From: a virus
Reading direction: 5' to 3' (one strand)
IMG/VR virus record: IMGVR_UViG_3300028553_001580
Span: 1 to 64,000 of that record
DNA: 64,000 nt
Shown here: one piece after another, positions 15,371 to 23,628 of the stretch
Position numbering within the stretch: the first letter of the stretch is position 1
Layout of the letters: each line of letters begins with the position of its first letter
The notes under the pieces: model-generated
Database searches by the model: none
What the model was told of the DNA's origin: nothing
Seen by the model: only the letters and a program-made list of their open reading frames with translations
Position numbers and translations under genes: made by a program

Positions 15371-17224
15371 ATGGGAAAAATTATTGGAGTGGATTTGGGA
15401 ACTACAAATTCATGCGTTGCAGTAATGGAGGGTCTCGAACCTGTGGTAATCACAAACAGCGAAGGTAAAAGAACAACACCATCTATTGTTGGATTTGTCA
15501 AAGATGGTGAAAGAAAAATTGGAGACCCTGCTAAACGTCAGGCGGTTACAAATCCAGAAAAAACAATCTACTCAATTAAAAGATTTATGGGTAGTGCGTT
15601 TAATGATACAAAAAGTGAACATTCTAAAGTTCCTTATAAGATTGTCAATGAAAAAAATAACCCAAGAGTAGAAATTGACAATAGAACCTATTCCCCACAA
15701 GAAATATCAGCAGCCATTTTACAAAAAATGAAACAAACGGCTGAAGATTACTTAGGTGAAAAAGTTACAGACGCTGTAATTACGGTACCTGCATACTTTA
15801 ATGACGCTCAAAGACAGGCAACAAAAGAGGCTGGTGAAATTGCGGGACTAAATGTTAAAAGAATTATCAATGAACCAACAGCGGCAGCATTGGCATACGG
15901 ATTAGACAAGATGTCTAAAGATATGAAAATTGTTGTTTTTGACTGTGGTGGTGGAACTCACGATGTTTCTATATTGGAACTTGGGGATGGAGTTTTTGAA
16001 GTATTATCTACAGATGGTGATACTCATTTAGGTGGTGACGACTTCGACCAAGTAATTATTGATTTTCTTGTAAGCGAATTTAAAAACGATACAGGAATTG
16101 ATGTTACAAAAGACCCAATGGCACTTCAAAGATTAAAGGAGTCTGCAGAAAGAGCTAAAGTAGAATTATCATCTTCACCTCAAACTGAAATTAATCTTCC
16201 ATATTTAACGGCAGATGCCACAGGACCAAAACATTTGGTTGTTAAAATTACAAAATCAAAGTTTGACCAATTAACTGAAGATTTAGTTAAAAGAACAATT
16301 AAACCTTGTGAGTCGGCACTTAAAAATGCGGGACTAAAACCTTCAGATATTGATGAAATTATTTTAGTTGGTGGGTCAACCCGTATTCCAGCAATTCAAG
16401 AAGCTGTTAAAAAATTCTTTGGTAAAGAACCATCAAAAGGTGTAAACCCCGATGAGGTTGTTGCTTTAGGAGCTGCAATCCAAGGGGGTGTTTTAGGAGG
16501 TGATGTTACAGACGTATTGTTATTGGACGTTACGCCACTTTCATTAGGTATTGAAACTATGGGTGGGGTATTCACTAAACTAATTAATGCGAATACAACA
16601 ATACCAACAAAAAAATCTGAAATATTTTCAACGGCGGTTGATAATCAACCAACCGTAGAAATTCATGTGGTTCAAGGAGAAAGAGCGATGGCAAAAGATA
16701 ATAAAACTATTGGTAAATTCCATCTTGATGGATTGCCTCCTGCTATGAGAGGTGTTCCACAAATTGAAGTTACTTTTGATATTGATGCGAATGGTATTAT
16801 TAATGTATCTGCGGTTGATAAAGGTACAAACAAGCAACAAACAATTCGTATTGAAGCATCATCAGGTTTATCAAAAGAAGAAATTGAAAAAATGAAACAA
16901 GAGGCTGAAATTAACGCAGAAACAGATAAAAAACTAAAAGAAGACGTTGACACATTAAATTCTGCCGACTCAATGATTTTTCAAGTTTCAAAATCTTTGG
17001 ATGATTTAAAAGATAAAATATCAGAAGAGGAACAACAAAATTTGACTTCAAAAATTGATAAGTTAAAAAATGCTCATAATGAAAAAAATATTGATGATGT
17101 AAAAAAACTTATGGATGAAATTAACAATGAATTTCAATCAATTAGTCAAAAGTTATATGAATCCACAAATGAAACAAGTTCAGACGAAGAAGTTACAAAT
17201 GTTGACTTTGAAGAAGTAAAATAA
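15371..17224 (+). CDS. dnaK: Chaperone DnaK (Hsp70), full length
   Basis: 617 residues. ATPase domain motifs are intact: '[16 protein letters not shown]', '[20 protein letters not shown]', '[12 protein letters not shown]', '[19 protein letters not shown]', '[16 protein letters not shown]', then the hydrophobic linker '[13 protein letters not shown]', the substrate-binding domain and a helical lid, ending in DFEEVK as in Bacteroidetes DnaK. It is therefore probably functional and acquired from a Bacteroidetes host. A Cys replaces the usual Leu in the phosphate-2 loop. DnaK needs DnaJ and GrpE, which are not seen here and would come from the host. The gene is divergent from the ClpC-like gene, with inverted repeats between, and is closed by a terminator. 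Confidence 0.95.
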   Translation: MGKIIGVDLGTTNSCVAVMEGLEPVVITNSEGKRTTPSIVGFVKDGERKIGDPAKRQAVTNPEKTIYSIKRFMGSAFNDTKSEHSKVPYKIVNEKNNPRVEIDNRTYSPQEISAAILQKMKQTAEDYLGEKVTDAVITVPAYFNDAQRQATKEAGEIAGLNVKRIINEPTAAALAYGLDKMSKDMKIVVFDCGGGTHDVSILELGDGVFEVLSTDGDTHLGGDDFDQVIIDFLVSEFKNDTGIDVTKDPMALQRLKESAERAKVELSSSPQTEINLPYLTADATGPKHLVVKITKSKFDQLTEDLVKRTIKPCESALKNAGLKPSDIDEIILVGGSTRIPAIQEAVKKFFGKEPSKGVNPDEVVALGAAIQGGVLGGDVTDVLLLDVTPLSLGIETMGGVFTKLINANTTIPTKKSEIFSTAVDNQPTVEIHVVQGERAMAKDNKTIGKFHLDGLPPAMRGVPQIEVTFDIDANGIINVSAVDKGTNKQQTIRIEASSGLSKEEIEKMKQEAEINAETDKKLKEDVDTLNSADSMIFQVSKSLDDLKDKISEEEQQNLTSKIDKLKNAHNEKNIDDVKKLMDEINNEFQSISQKLYESTNETSSDEEVTNVDFEEVK

Positions 17225-17240
17225 AAATTACTATTTAGAA

Positions 17241-17269
17241 AATCACCAAGAAGTTGGTGATTTTTTTTT
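17241..17269 (+). terminator. Rho-independent terminator of dnaK
   Basis: AATCACCAA / TTGGTGATT stem with a GAAG loop and a run of nine T. Confidence 0.9.
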
Positions 17270-17274
17270 ATTAG

Positions 17275-17285
17275 TATATTTATTA
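17275..17285 (+). promoter_or_regulatory. Late-type TATATTTATTA box
   Basis: Located right after the dnaK terminator and 15 nt before the ATG at 17301, followed by AAATAAAAAAATT as in the boxes before 5900 and 8786. Confidence 0.45.
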
Positions 17286-17300
17286 TTAAATAAAAAAATT

Positions 17301-17804
17301 ATGAACAAGTTTATAATCTCAGAATCAGAAAAACAACGTATTTTGGAAATGCACCAAAATGCGACATCAAGAAATTATTTAATGGAAGAAAACGGATTTA
17401 ATCCCACCCCATACGTAACTGCTTACGTAAATGCTGTTAAATCTGCAATGCCGAATTATTCTAATGCTGAGGGTGAAAAACAAACACCAAACGGGTCAAC
17501 TATTTTCGGTCAAACATTTTATAATACACCTATGGAAATTTCTAAAGCTAGACAAACAATTTTAAGTAATATAGGTAAAATACAAGGTCTTGTGATAGGA
17601 AAAGGGGTAAGTGGTAAAGAACTCCAATCGACTTGTATTCCTAAAATTACAAAAGGTAATGAACAATTTCCAGATGGTAATTTTTGTTTTGCCTTCCAAA
17701 ACACTAACAAAGCAAATTTCCCAAAATATGCGGCTATGAATACTGCGTATAATAATTTATTTCGTTACATACAAAACTTTAACTCACCAACACAAAAAGA
17801 CTAA
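17301..17804 (+). CDS. Putative internal head protein, second targeting-sequence class
   Basis: 167 residues starting MNKFIISESEKQRILEMH, one residue different over 18 from the leader of the protein at 7022. A candidate prohead-protease site follows at YLME|E near residue 29. The body ('NPTPYVTAYVNAVKSAMPNYSNAEG', 'TIFGQTFYNTPMEISKARQTI', two Cys) matches nothing recognised. Although 10 kb away, it shares leader and late-type promoter with the 5.9-9.3 kb genes, so it belongs to the same family of targeted cargo proteins. Single-gene unit between two terminators. Confidence 0.6.
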   Translation: MNKFIISESEKQRILEMHQNATSRNYLMEENGFNPTPYVTAYVNAVKSAMPNYSNAEGEKQTPNGSTIFGQTFYNTPMEISKARQTILSNIGKIQGLVIGKGVSGKELQSTCIPKITKGNEQFPDGNFCFAFQNTNKANFPKYAAMNTAYNNLFRYIQNFNSPTQKD

Positions 17805-17823
17805 AACAAAATTATAAATTATT

Positions 17824-17852
17824 AAATCCACCTCATCGGTGGATTTTTTTTT
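17824..17852 (+). terminator. Rho-independent terminator
   Basis: AAATCCACC / GGTGGATTT with a TCATC loop and T run. The same 9-bp stem recurs, on the other strand, at 58651-58675. Confidence 0.9.
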
Positions 17853-17854
17853 CG

Positions 17855-17864
17855 TATATTTATA
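17855..17864 (+). promoter_or_regulatory. Late-type box, leaderless class
   Basis: TATATTTATAGTT then ATG at 17868, fitting TATTTAT-N3-T-ATG. It begins 3 nt after the preceding terminator T run. Confidence 0.5.
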
Positions 17865-17867
17865 GTT

Positions 17868-18176
17868 ATGGAAAGTTGGAAAAAATTCGCGGAAACTTTA
17901 GAATTAACAAGAGAGTTAGAAGATATGTATTTCAAAATTAGAGAAATCTTTCAAAGAGAAGGTTGGACACAAAAAGATGTTGAAAGACCTCCATATTATC
18001 CAAATGACTTGATGGTTTTACATTCAAAATTCCAACAATTGGTTCGAGAAACAGACCGAACAATAAGAGATTATGGCTTTGATGTTGACGGACAAGAAGT
18101 TAGCCATTATATTATAAAAAAACTTAGTCACATAGATGACATAACCCCTTTGAGAAAAAAAGATGCCGATTACTAG
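17868..18176 (+). CDS. Small hypothetical protein
   Basis: 102 residues, starting MESWKKFAETLELTRELEDMY, mostly helical with alternating charged residues and a central 'RPPYYPNDL' kink. No recognised family. It overlaps the following KTSC gene by 14 nt, so the two are translationally coupled and probably act together. The promoter box abuts its start codon. Confidence 0.6.
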   Translation: MESWKKFAETLELTRELEDMYFKIREIFQREGWTQKDVERPPYYPNDLMVLHSKFQQLVRETDRTIRDYGFDVDGQEVSHYIIKKLSHIDDITPLRKKDADY

Positions 18177-18405
18177 AACAGATATTGACGGAACCAAAAT
18201 AACTTGTGAAATAAACTCATCAAATTTAAAAAGAAGTGAATATAACTCAGAAGATAAAACACTTAAAGTAACTTTCAATAATGAAATGATTTATGAGTAT
18301 GAGGAAGTACCACATTCAATATATGCCCAATTTAGACTTGCAGAATCACAAGGAAAATATTTTAATCAAAATATCGCAAGAAAATTCAAATACAAAAAAA
18401 TATAA
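18163..18405 (+). CDS. KTSC-domain protein
   Basis: 80 residues. The pattern S-S-N-L-(K)-x-S-E-Y ... 'KTLKVTFNNEMIYEYEEVP', 'IYAQFRLAESQGKYFNQNIARKFKYKKI' is the KTSC domain, a small fold found alone in phages and in some bacterial proteins; its Tyr/Lys-rich conserved positions are kept. The biochemical role of KTSC is not well defined. It overlaps the previous gene by 14 nt. Confidence 0.75.
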   Translation: MPITRTDIDGTKITCEINSSNLKRSEYNSEDKTLKVTFNNEMIYEYEEVPHSIYAQFRLAESQGKYFNQNIARKFKYKKI

Positions 18406-18415
18406 AATACCAAAC

Positions 18416-18423
18416 TATTTATT
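18416..18423 (+). promoter_or_regulatory. Late-type box, leaderless class
   Basis: TATTTATTGGT then ATG at 18427, the same TATTTAT-N3-T-ATG spacing as four other genes. Confidence 0.5.
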
Positions 18424-18426
18424 GGT

Positions 18427-19185
18427 ATGAAAGGTTATAATAAGATTATTGATAGTTTTTATCTGCAAAATGATTTGAATTCAGATGTTTGGGATAAAAA
18501 TAAAAAAGATGAAGTTCAAACTTACAAATTAAAACCAGAAATAAGAAAAAAACTTTTGCAAGTTGCTGATGTTTTTTTAAAAACAATCGACCAAGATATT
18601 TTCATCCAAGATATAATTTTAATTGGCTCACTAACAGGTTACAATTGGTCAGAGTTTTCTGACTTTGATGTTCATCTATTATATGACTTTAATGAAGCCG
18701 GTGAAAATAAAGAATTATATGAAGAGTTATTCAGACTTAAAAAAACTTTATTTAACGCATCTCACGACATAAGAATCAAAGGGTATGAGGTTGAAGTTTT
18801 TATTCAAGATTCAAATGAAAAAGAAAAGAGTATGGGGTCGTATTCTTTGGTATCTGACAAGTGGATTAGAGTACCTGAAAAAGAAAAATTTGAAATAGAC
18901 GAAAATAAGATTAAACAAAAGGCTCAACAATGGATGGATATTATTGATGGTGTTTTAGAAAACGCAAAAGATGAAGATTTGGATGAGGCAATTAATTTGG
19001 TTAAAAAATACAAAGAGAAATTAAGAAAATATAGAACATGTGGTTTATCAAAAGAAGGTGAGTTTTCATATGAAAATTTGGTGTTCAAATTCTTAAGAAG
19101 GTCGGGGTATATTAAAAAATTAGAAGACTTTAAAAACAAAATTACAGACAAAAAACTTTCTTTAGAACATTTAAATATAGAATAA
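18427..19185 (+). CDS. Predicted nucleotidyltransferase-fold protein
   Basis: 252 residues. Residues about 60-85 read 'LIGSLTGYNWSEFSDFDVHLLYD', the GS ... DxD signature of the polymerase-beta-type nucleotidyltransferase superfamily, and 'GYEVEVFIQD' supplies the likely third carboxylate. The rest is helical and charged. Members transfer nucleotides to RNA, proteins or small molecules, so the substrate cannot be told; antitoxin-like MNT domains are shorter than this. It has its own tightly spaced late box, so it is probably a late gene. Confidence 0.65.
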   Translation: MKGYNKIIDSFYLQNDLNSDVWDKNKKDEVQTYKLKPEIRKKLLQVADVFLKTIDQDIFIQDIILIGSLTGYNWSEFSDFDVHLLYDFNEAGENKELYEELFRLKKTLFNASHDIRIKGYEVEVFIQDSNEKEKSMGSYSLVSDKWIRVPEKEKFEIDENKIKQKAQQWMDIIDGVLENAKDEDLDEAINLVKKYKEKLRKYRTCGLSKEGEFSYENLVFKFLRRSGYIKKLEDFKNKITDKKLSLEHLNIE

Positions 19186-19208
19186 TTTATCAATTTATAT
19201 ATTAACAA

Positions 19209-19250
19209 TATATTTATTAATGAGGTAAACTATCCTTTTGGATATTTATA
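19209..19250 (+). promoter_or_regulatory. Two late-type boxes before the head operon
   Basis: TATATTTATTAA (19209-19220) and TATTTATA (19243-19250) precede the gene at 19279, the first of a long plus-strand head-assembly run. Confidence 0.45.
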
Positions 19251-19278
19251 CAAAAATAACTTATTAAGAAAAACACAA

Positions 19279-20607
19279 ATGGCAGATTTAAAAGCACTTG
19301 GAAGTGAAAAATTACAAGGTATGGACAAAATTAGACGTATCTTAGAAATTGCGCATTATAATGAAAAACCAAAAGAATACATTAACGAAAATGAAACTTT
19401 AAACTATACTATTACATTAGCCGATGGTTATACTTATGGTATTGTAAAAGAAAAATTGGGGTATATTATTAAAAAAGGAATTAATGAGTCGTTACTTGAC
19501 TATTCTGACCCAATAAGACAAAGAAAATATTTTGATTCTTATTCACAAGCAATGAAGAAATTAAATCTTCACGCTAAAGAAATGAATCGCATTTACGAAA
19601 ACGAAGAAGAAATTCCTTTAATTGGCGAGCAAACCGCCCCAAAAAAAAAATTCGTATTAAAATCTCCTAAACCGGCGGCTGAACCCGCACCCGAAGAACC
19701 TGCAGCGCCAGCTCCACCTGCACCTGAAGCGTCAGCCCCTCCTGCTCCTGAACCTACAGGTATGGAAGGAGAAATGCCACCAGCGGAAGGTGGTCCTGAA
19801 ATGGGTGGCGAAATGCCACCGATGGGTGAAGAACCTACAGGTATGGAAGGTGGAATGCCACCTATGGGAGGTGAAGAAGAGACAATGGGTGGAATGCCAC
19901 CTATGGGAGGTGAAGAAGAACCAATGGGTGGAATGCCTAATATGGGTGGTGAAGGTGAAGAAGGAGGGTCTTTTAAAACAATTCAAAGATTAACGGGTAA
20001 ATTATCACAAAAATTAAGAGCATATAACAACCAAGATGAGGATGGATTGGATTCCCAAGACATTAAATATGTTATCAATATGGTATTATCAGCATTAGAT
20101 TTAGAAAAATTGGATGAAGATGATAAAGAAGATATTTTATCAAAATTTGAAGAAGTTGATATGTACGGTGATGAAGGTCCTGAAAGTTTAGACTTTGGTG
20201 GTGATGAAGATATTGAATTTGGTGAAGAACCACCGATGGGGGGTGAAATGCCACCAATGGGAGATGAAATGCCACCAATGGGTGGTGAAATGCCGCAAGA
20301 ACCAAAAGAAAATATATTTGGTGAATCAAGAGTTGAAAATGTTTTGAAAGGATATTTTAGAGTTACTGAAGATGAGTTACCAATTTTGGAAGAAAAAAGA
20401 CAAAAAGATTATATCAAAAGTAAACTTACAAAATTAAAGGCTAAAAAAGAATTAGAAGAATTAACTGAAACAAGATACCAATTGGAAACTGCAAACAGAC
20501 TTTTAAATGAAGGGGCTCAGTTTGTTGGTAAAACTAATTTAAGTAATTTAATTTTTAATCGTAGAGGTCAACAAATTAAAATCGATAGAAAAGGAAACGT
20601 TATATGA
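19279..20607 (+). CDS. Putative prohead/structural protein with Met-Pro-Gly-rich acidic linkers
   Basis: 442 residues. The N-terminal 115 are ordered ('KIRRILEIAHYNEKPKEYI', 'TYGIVKEKLGYIIKKGI'). Then comes an Ala/Pro/Glu-rich linker and repeated 'GGMPPMGGEEE' and 'GEMPPMG' blocks (about 150-235 and 315-345) around a helical segment ('DSQDIKYVINMVLSALDLEKL'). The C-terminal 90 residues are charged helix. Similar low-complexity tails occur in the portal and scaffold proteins of this genome, suggesting a common role in head assembly. It opens the head operon and overlaps the next gene by 4 nt (ATGA). No precise family recognised. Confidence 0.6.
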   Translation: MADLKALGSEKLQGMDKIRRILEIAHYNEKPKEYINENETLNYTITLADGYTYGIVKEKLGYIIKKGINESLLDYSDPIRQRKYFDSYSQAMKKLNLHAKEMNRIYENEEEIPLIGEQTAPKKKFVLKSPKPAAEPAPEEPAAPAPPAPEASAPPAPEPTGMEGEMPPAEGGPEMGGEMPPMGEEPTGMEGGMPPMGGEEETMGGMPPMGGEEEPMGGMPNMGGEGEEGGSFKTIQRLTGKLSQKLRAYNNQDEDGLDSQDIKYVINMVLSALDLEKLDEDDKEDILSKFEEVDMYGDEGPESLDFGGDEDIEFGEEPPMGGEMPPMGDEMPPMGGEMPQEPKENIFGESRVENVLKGYFRVTEDELPILEEKRQKDYIKSKLTKLKAKKELEELTETRYQLETANRLLNEGAQFVGKTNLSNLIFNRRGQQIKIDRKGNVI

Positions 20608-21023
20608 ATTTAATTTATATAAATGAATTAGGACCAAACTTTAGAGGTGATAACATTTATGAATTTATTTTTTCTGATGTTGACGATGCGTATGGTGAAG
20701 ATTGGGATGTTGAGCCGGCTGCCGGTAGACCATCACCTCCTAAAATTGACTTTATAAAAAAAGTTGGGATTTTAAAAAATTCAGATATACAATTGGATTT
20801 GGTTCAAAATTCAGACTTTTTTTGTGTGTATGATGCGGTTGATGGGGTTATTTCTTTGGGGTGGGAAAAATCAGACTCAGACGAAATAACTGTTTTCAAA
20901 AAGAAACGATTAGTTTTTCAATTTGGAGAAAGTATTGAAAATGTTGAAAATAAATTATACGAAAGAGATGTCGTATTAAATTGGGAAAAAAATTTAGTAT
21001 CAAATGAAACATATGAATTATAA
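20604..21023 (+). CDS. Hypothetical protein in head operon
   Basis: 139 residues starting MNLIYINELGPNFRGDNIY. A central 'EDWDVEPAAGRPSPPKIDF' and C-terminal beta-like strands; acidic. The early I-N-E motif could be a prohead-protease site, but this is only a pattern. It starts inside the stop of the previous gene (ATGA) and overlaps the next, so it is part of the terminase-containing operon. Function unknown. Confidence 0.6.
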   Translation: MNLIYINELGPNFRGDNIYEFIFSDVDDAYGEDWDVEPAAGRPSPPKIDFIKKVGILKNSDIQLDLVQNSDFFCVYDAVDGVISLGWEKSDSDEITVFKKKRLVFQFGESIENVENKLYERDVVLNWEKNLVSNETYEL

Positions 21024-21813
21024 ACTTCAAAGATTACTCCACGAAGGGTTTTCAATGGGAACTTTAGAAAAGTTATCAAACGGACAATTAAACTTACTAT
21101 ATGGTAAGATTATGGAACAGGCTGGAGTATTAAATGTGAAAAAAGGCTCTGATGATGAAAATAAAGCTAAGGCATCAGGAAAAGCGTTTGTTACATATGA
21201 AGAAGAACTTGAAGAAGATATGGAAGACCCTATGGACTTCGAAATGGGAAAAAGAACACAAAGCCCTAAACAAGTTGGACCAGGAACTGATGATGGTCAA
21301 GATAGTTATGGTGACGGAATGCCAACAGAGTCTGAAATGTATGAAAAGGCCGTATCAAAAAAACAAAGAGGTTTAATGGGTGCTGCTTATTCAGTTGAAA
21401 AAGGTTATAAAAAAATGTCCGATATACCAAAAAGTTATAGAGGTAAAGTTAAAGATGTTGTTAAGTCTATGACAAAAAAACAAATCAAAGATTTTGCAAG
21501 CACATCCGATGATGAACTAAAAGAAGGGTTTGGAGACATTTTTTTCAAAAAACAAAAAAGAGAATTTGAAAGTATGGTGATGGATGCCGATGCCAAATAT
21601 GAAGAAACAGGTAATTGTCATTATGTTGTTGATGGTAACTATGGAATGTATGTTACAGATGATATGACAGAAAACGAAGATAAAGTAGTATATGATACTT
21701 GTGAAGATGAAGTAGGTAATTTGGAAGAAAGTATTTTAAACATTATTCAAAAACATATTCCTCCACACTTTACAAAAAAAGAACTTTTAAGAAACTATAG
21801 AAATAGAATTTAA
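21004..21813 (+). CDS. Head-operon protein with a DUF3008-like segment
   Basis: 269 residues; the ATG at 21013 (MNYKLQRLLHE) is an equally good start and gives an amphipathic leader ending L-H-E, a possible prohead-protease site. The middle has 'QRGLMGAAYSVEKGYKKMSDIP' followed by 'VVKSMTKKQIKDFASTSDDEL', similar to small DUF3008-type phage and bacterial proteins whose role is unclear. The N-terminal third is strongly acidic. It lies 6 nt before the terminase gene, where T4-like phages carry neck and small terminase genes, but no small-terminase signature is visible. Confidence 0.55.
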   Translation: MKHMNYKLQRLLHEGFSMGTLEKLSNGQLNLLYGKIMEQAGVLNVKKGSDDENKAKASGKAFVTYEEELEEDMEDPMDFEMGKRTQSPKQVGPGTDDGQDSYGDGMPTESEMYEKAVSKKQRGLMGAAYSVEKGYKKMSDIPKSYRGKVKDVVKSMTKKQIKDFASTSDDELKEGFGDIFFKKQKREFESMVMDADAKYEETGNCHYVVDGNYGMYVTDDMTENEDKVVYDTCEDEVGNLEESILNIIQKHIPPHFTKKELLRNYRNRI

Positions 21814-21819
21814 AAATGA

Positions 21820-23595
21820 ATGTCGTTATCAAAAGAACAAATATTATTAGAGTATGCTAAGTGTGTAAATGACACACCATATGCGCTTAAAACATATTTG
21901 CAAACTTACGACAACACACAATCTAAATACGTTCCATTAGAATTATTTAACGACCAAGTTACTCTTGTAAAAGACTACGATACGGCTGAAGAAAATATTG
22001 CATTAAAGTATCGTCAGGCTGGAGTATCAACCGTTACATCGGCTTGGGCATCTAAAAAATTGGTTTTTGCTAAAAAATCAAAACCAGAAAAAATCCTAAT
22101 TATTGCAAACAAATTGGATACTGCTGTTGAAATGGCAAATAAAGTAAGGGCTTTTGTTGAACAATGGCCTTCTTGGTTAGGTGTAGGATTTTCATCTGAA
22201 AAAAATGCGGCAAGACACTTTAAATTAAGTAATGGTTGTGAAGTAAAAGCCGTTGCAACATCAAAAGATGCTTTACGTGGATATACACCAACAATTCTTA
22301 TTTTTGATGAGGCCGCTTATATTGACGCTGATGAAGACTTTTGGTCTGCATGTATGGCGTCTTTATCTACGGGTGGTAAAGTAATTGTAATTTCCACACC
22401 AAATGGATTTGACCCAATTTATTATTCAATTTATTCACAAGCAATCAAAGGAATGAATGACTTTAAGATTACTGAAATGTTTTGGTTTCGTGACCCAAGA
22501 TATTCTAAAGATTTTAAGTTAATTAAGTGTGATGATATAATTCACTATATGTTAAATAGAAATGAATATAAAGATGATGAAATAATATTAGATTATTCAA
22601 ATATAAAAGTATCCGATAGAGATTTTGAAGAAATAAAAGAAAAACTAAATCAAGGGTATAAAGCGTATTCTTCTTGGTTTGAATCGATGTCAAAAAAATT
22701 AAAGTTTGACAAAAGAAAAATTTCACAAGAGTTGGAGTGTAACTTTTTAGGTTCGGGGGATAACGTAATACCTCCTGAAACAATGAAAAAAATAAAAGAC
22801 AATTTTATTAAAGAACCTGAAAATAAATTTATGGGCGGTGTATTGTGGCAATGGAAAGAACCGGTTGCAGGACACAGATACATAATGGGAATGGATGTTT
22901 CAAGAGGTGATAGTGAAGATTTTACAACTTTTATTATTATCGATTTTGATGAAAGAGAACAAGTTTTAGAATATATTGCAAAAGTTCCACCTGATATTGT
23001 TGCTGAAATCGCCTATAAGTGGGCAACAATGTATAATGCATTTATTGTAACGGATATTACCGGTGGTATGGGTGTTGCAACATCAAGAAAGTTACAAGAG
23101 TTAGGTTATAAAAATTTATATATAGATGGAATAAATCCTGCAGATAAATGGAAGTGGGACCCAAAACAAAATGACAAAATACCAGGAATTAATTTTAACT
23201 CAAAAAGAGTTCTTATTGTTCAGGCGTTTGAGGAAGCTTTAAGATTTGGGTTTGCTGTAAGGTCTCAGAGGTTGTTTAATGAACTTAATACTTTTGTTTA
23301 TGTGAATGGACGACCTGACCACCAAAAGGGTCAACACGATGACTTAATTATGGCAATGGCAATGGCCATTTATGTTGGGGAATCTTCTTTTGCTCAACTT
23401 GAAAAGGCCACAGAACAGGCAAAAGCGATGATTGATTCTTGGACGACAGATAAAAATGTATTTAGAGAATCATCACAAAATTTTAACCCTTCAATTCCGT
23501 CTCAAACCGATATGTATAATAGTAGAACGTATTCGGGACCAACAAAAGGTGATTATGAAAATTATTCTTGGTTATTTGGTGGTAGAAGAGTTTAA
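21820..23595 (+). CDS. terL: Terminase large subunit (gp17-like)
   Basis: 591 residues. ATPase half: 'LKYRQAGVSTVTSAWAS' in the Walker A position (canonical GK replaced by GV, with Arg and a preceding Lys), Walker B 'ILIFDEAAY', coupling 'VISTPNG'. Nuclease half: 'GMDVSRGDSEDFTTFIIIDF' (first Asp), 'FIVTDITGGMG' and 'GQHDDLIMAMAMA' (last acidic pair). It packages DNA into proheads through the portal and cuts concatemers. Usual size for the family. It sits just before the portal gene as in T4-like genomes. The altered P-loop is of a kind seen in other phage terminases, so loss of function is unlikely. Confidence 0.93.
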   Translation: MSLSKEQILLEYAKCVNDTPYALKTYLQTYDNTQSKYVPLELFNDQVTLVKDYDTAEENIALKYRQAGVSTVTSAWASKKLVFAKKSKPEKILIIANKLDTAVEMANKVRAFVEQWPSWLGVGFSSEKNAARHFKLSNGCEVKAVATSKDALRGYTPTILIFDEAAYIDADEDFWSACMASLSTGGKVIVISTPNGFDPIYYSIYSQAIKGMNDFKITEMFWFRDPRYSKDFKLIKCDDIIHYMLNRNEYKDDEIILDYSNIKVSDRDFEEIKEKLNQGYKAYSSWFESMSKKLKFDKRKISQELECNFLGSGDNVIPPETMKKIKDNFIKEPENKFMGGVLWQWKEPVAGHRYIMGMDVSRGDSEDFTTFIIIDFDEREQVLEYIAKVPPDIVAEIAYKWATMYNAFIVTDITGGMGVATSRKLQELGYKNLYIDGINPADKWKWDPKQNDKIPGINFNSKRVLIVQAFEEALRFGFAVRSQRLFNELNTFVYVNGRPDHQKGQHDDLIMAMAMAIYVGESSFAQLEKATEQAKAMIDSWTTDKNVFRESSQNFNPSIPSQTDMYNSRTYSGPTKGDYENYSWLFGGRRV

Positions 23596-23628
23596 AATAT
23601 TATAAAATCAACTATTTTAAAAAATAAA

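Noticed and set aside
13158-17224. Idea that the window is bacterial chromosome because of dnaK and clpC
   Set aside because: Phage virion and packaging genes lie on both sides without a break, and no other housekeeping genes occur.
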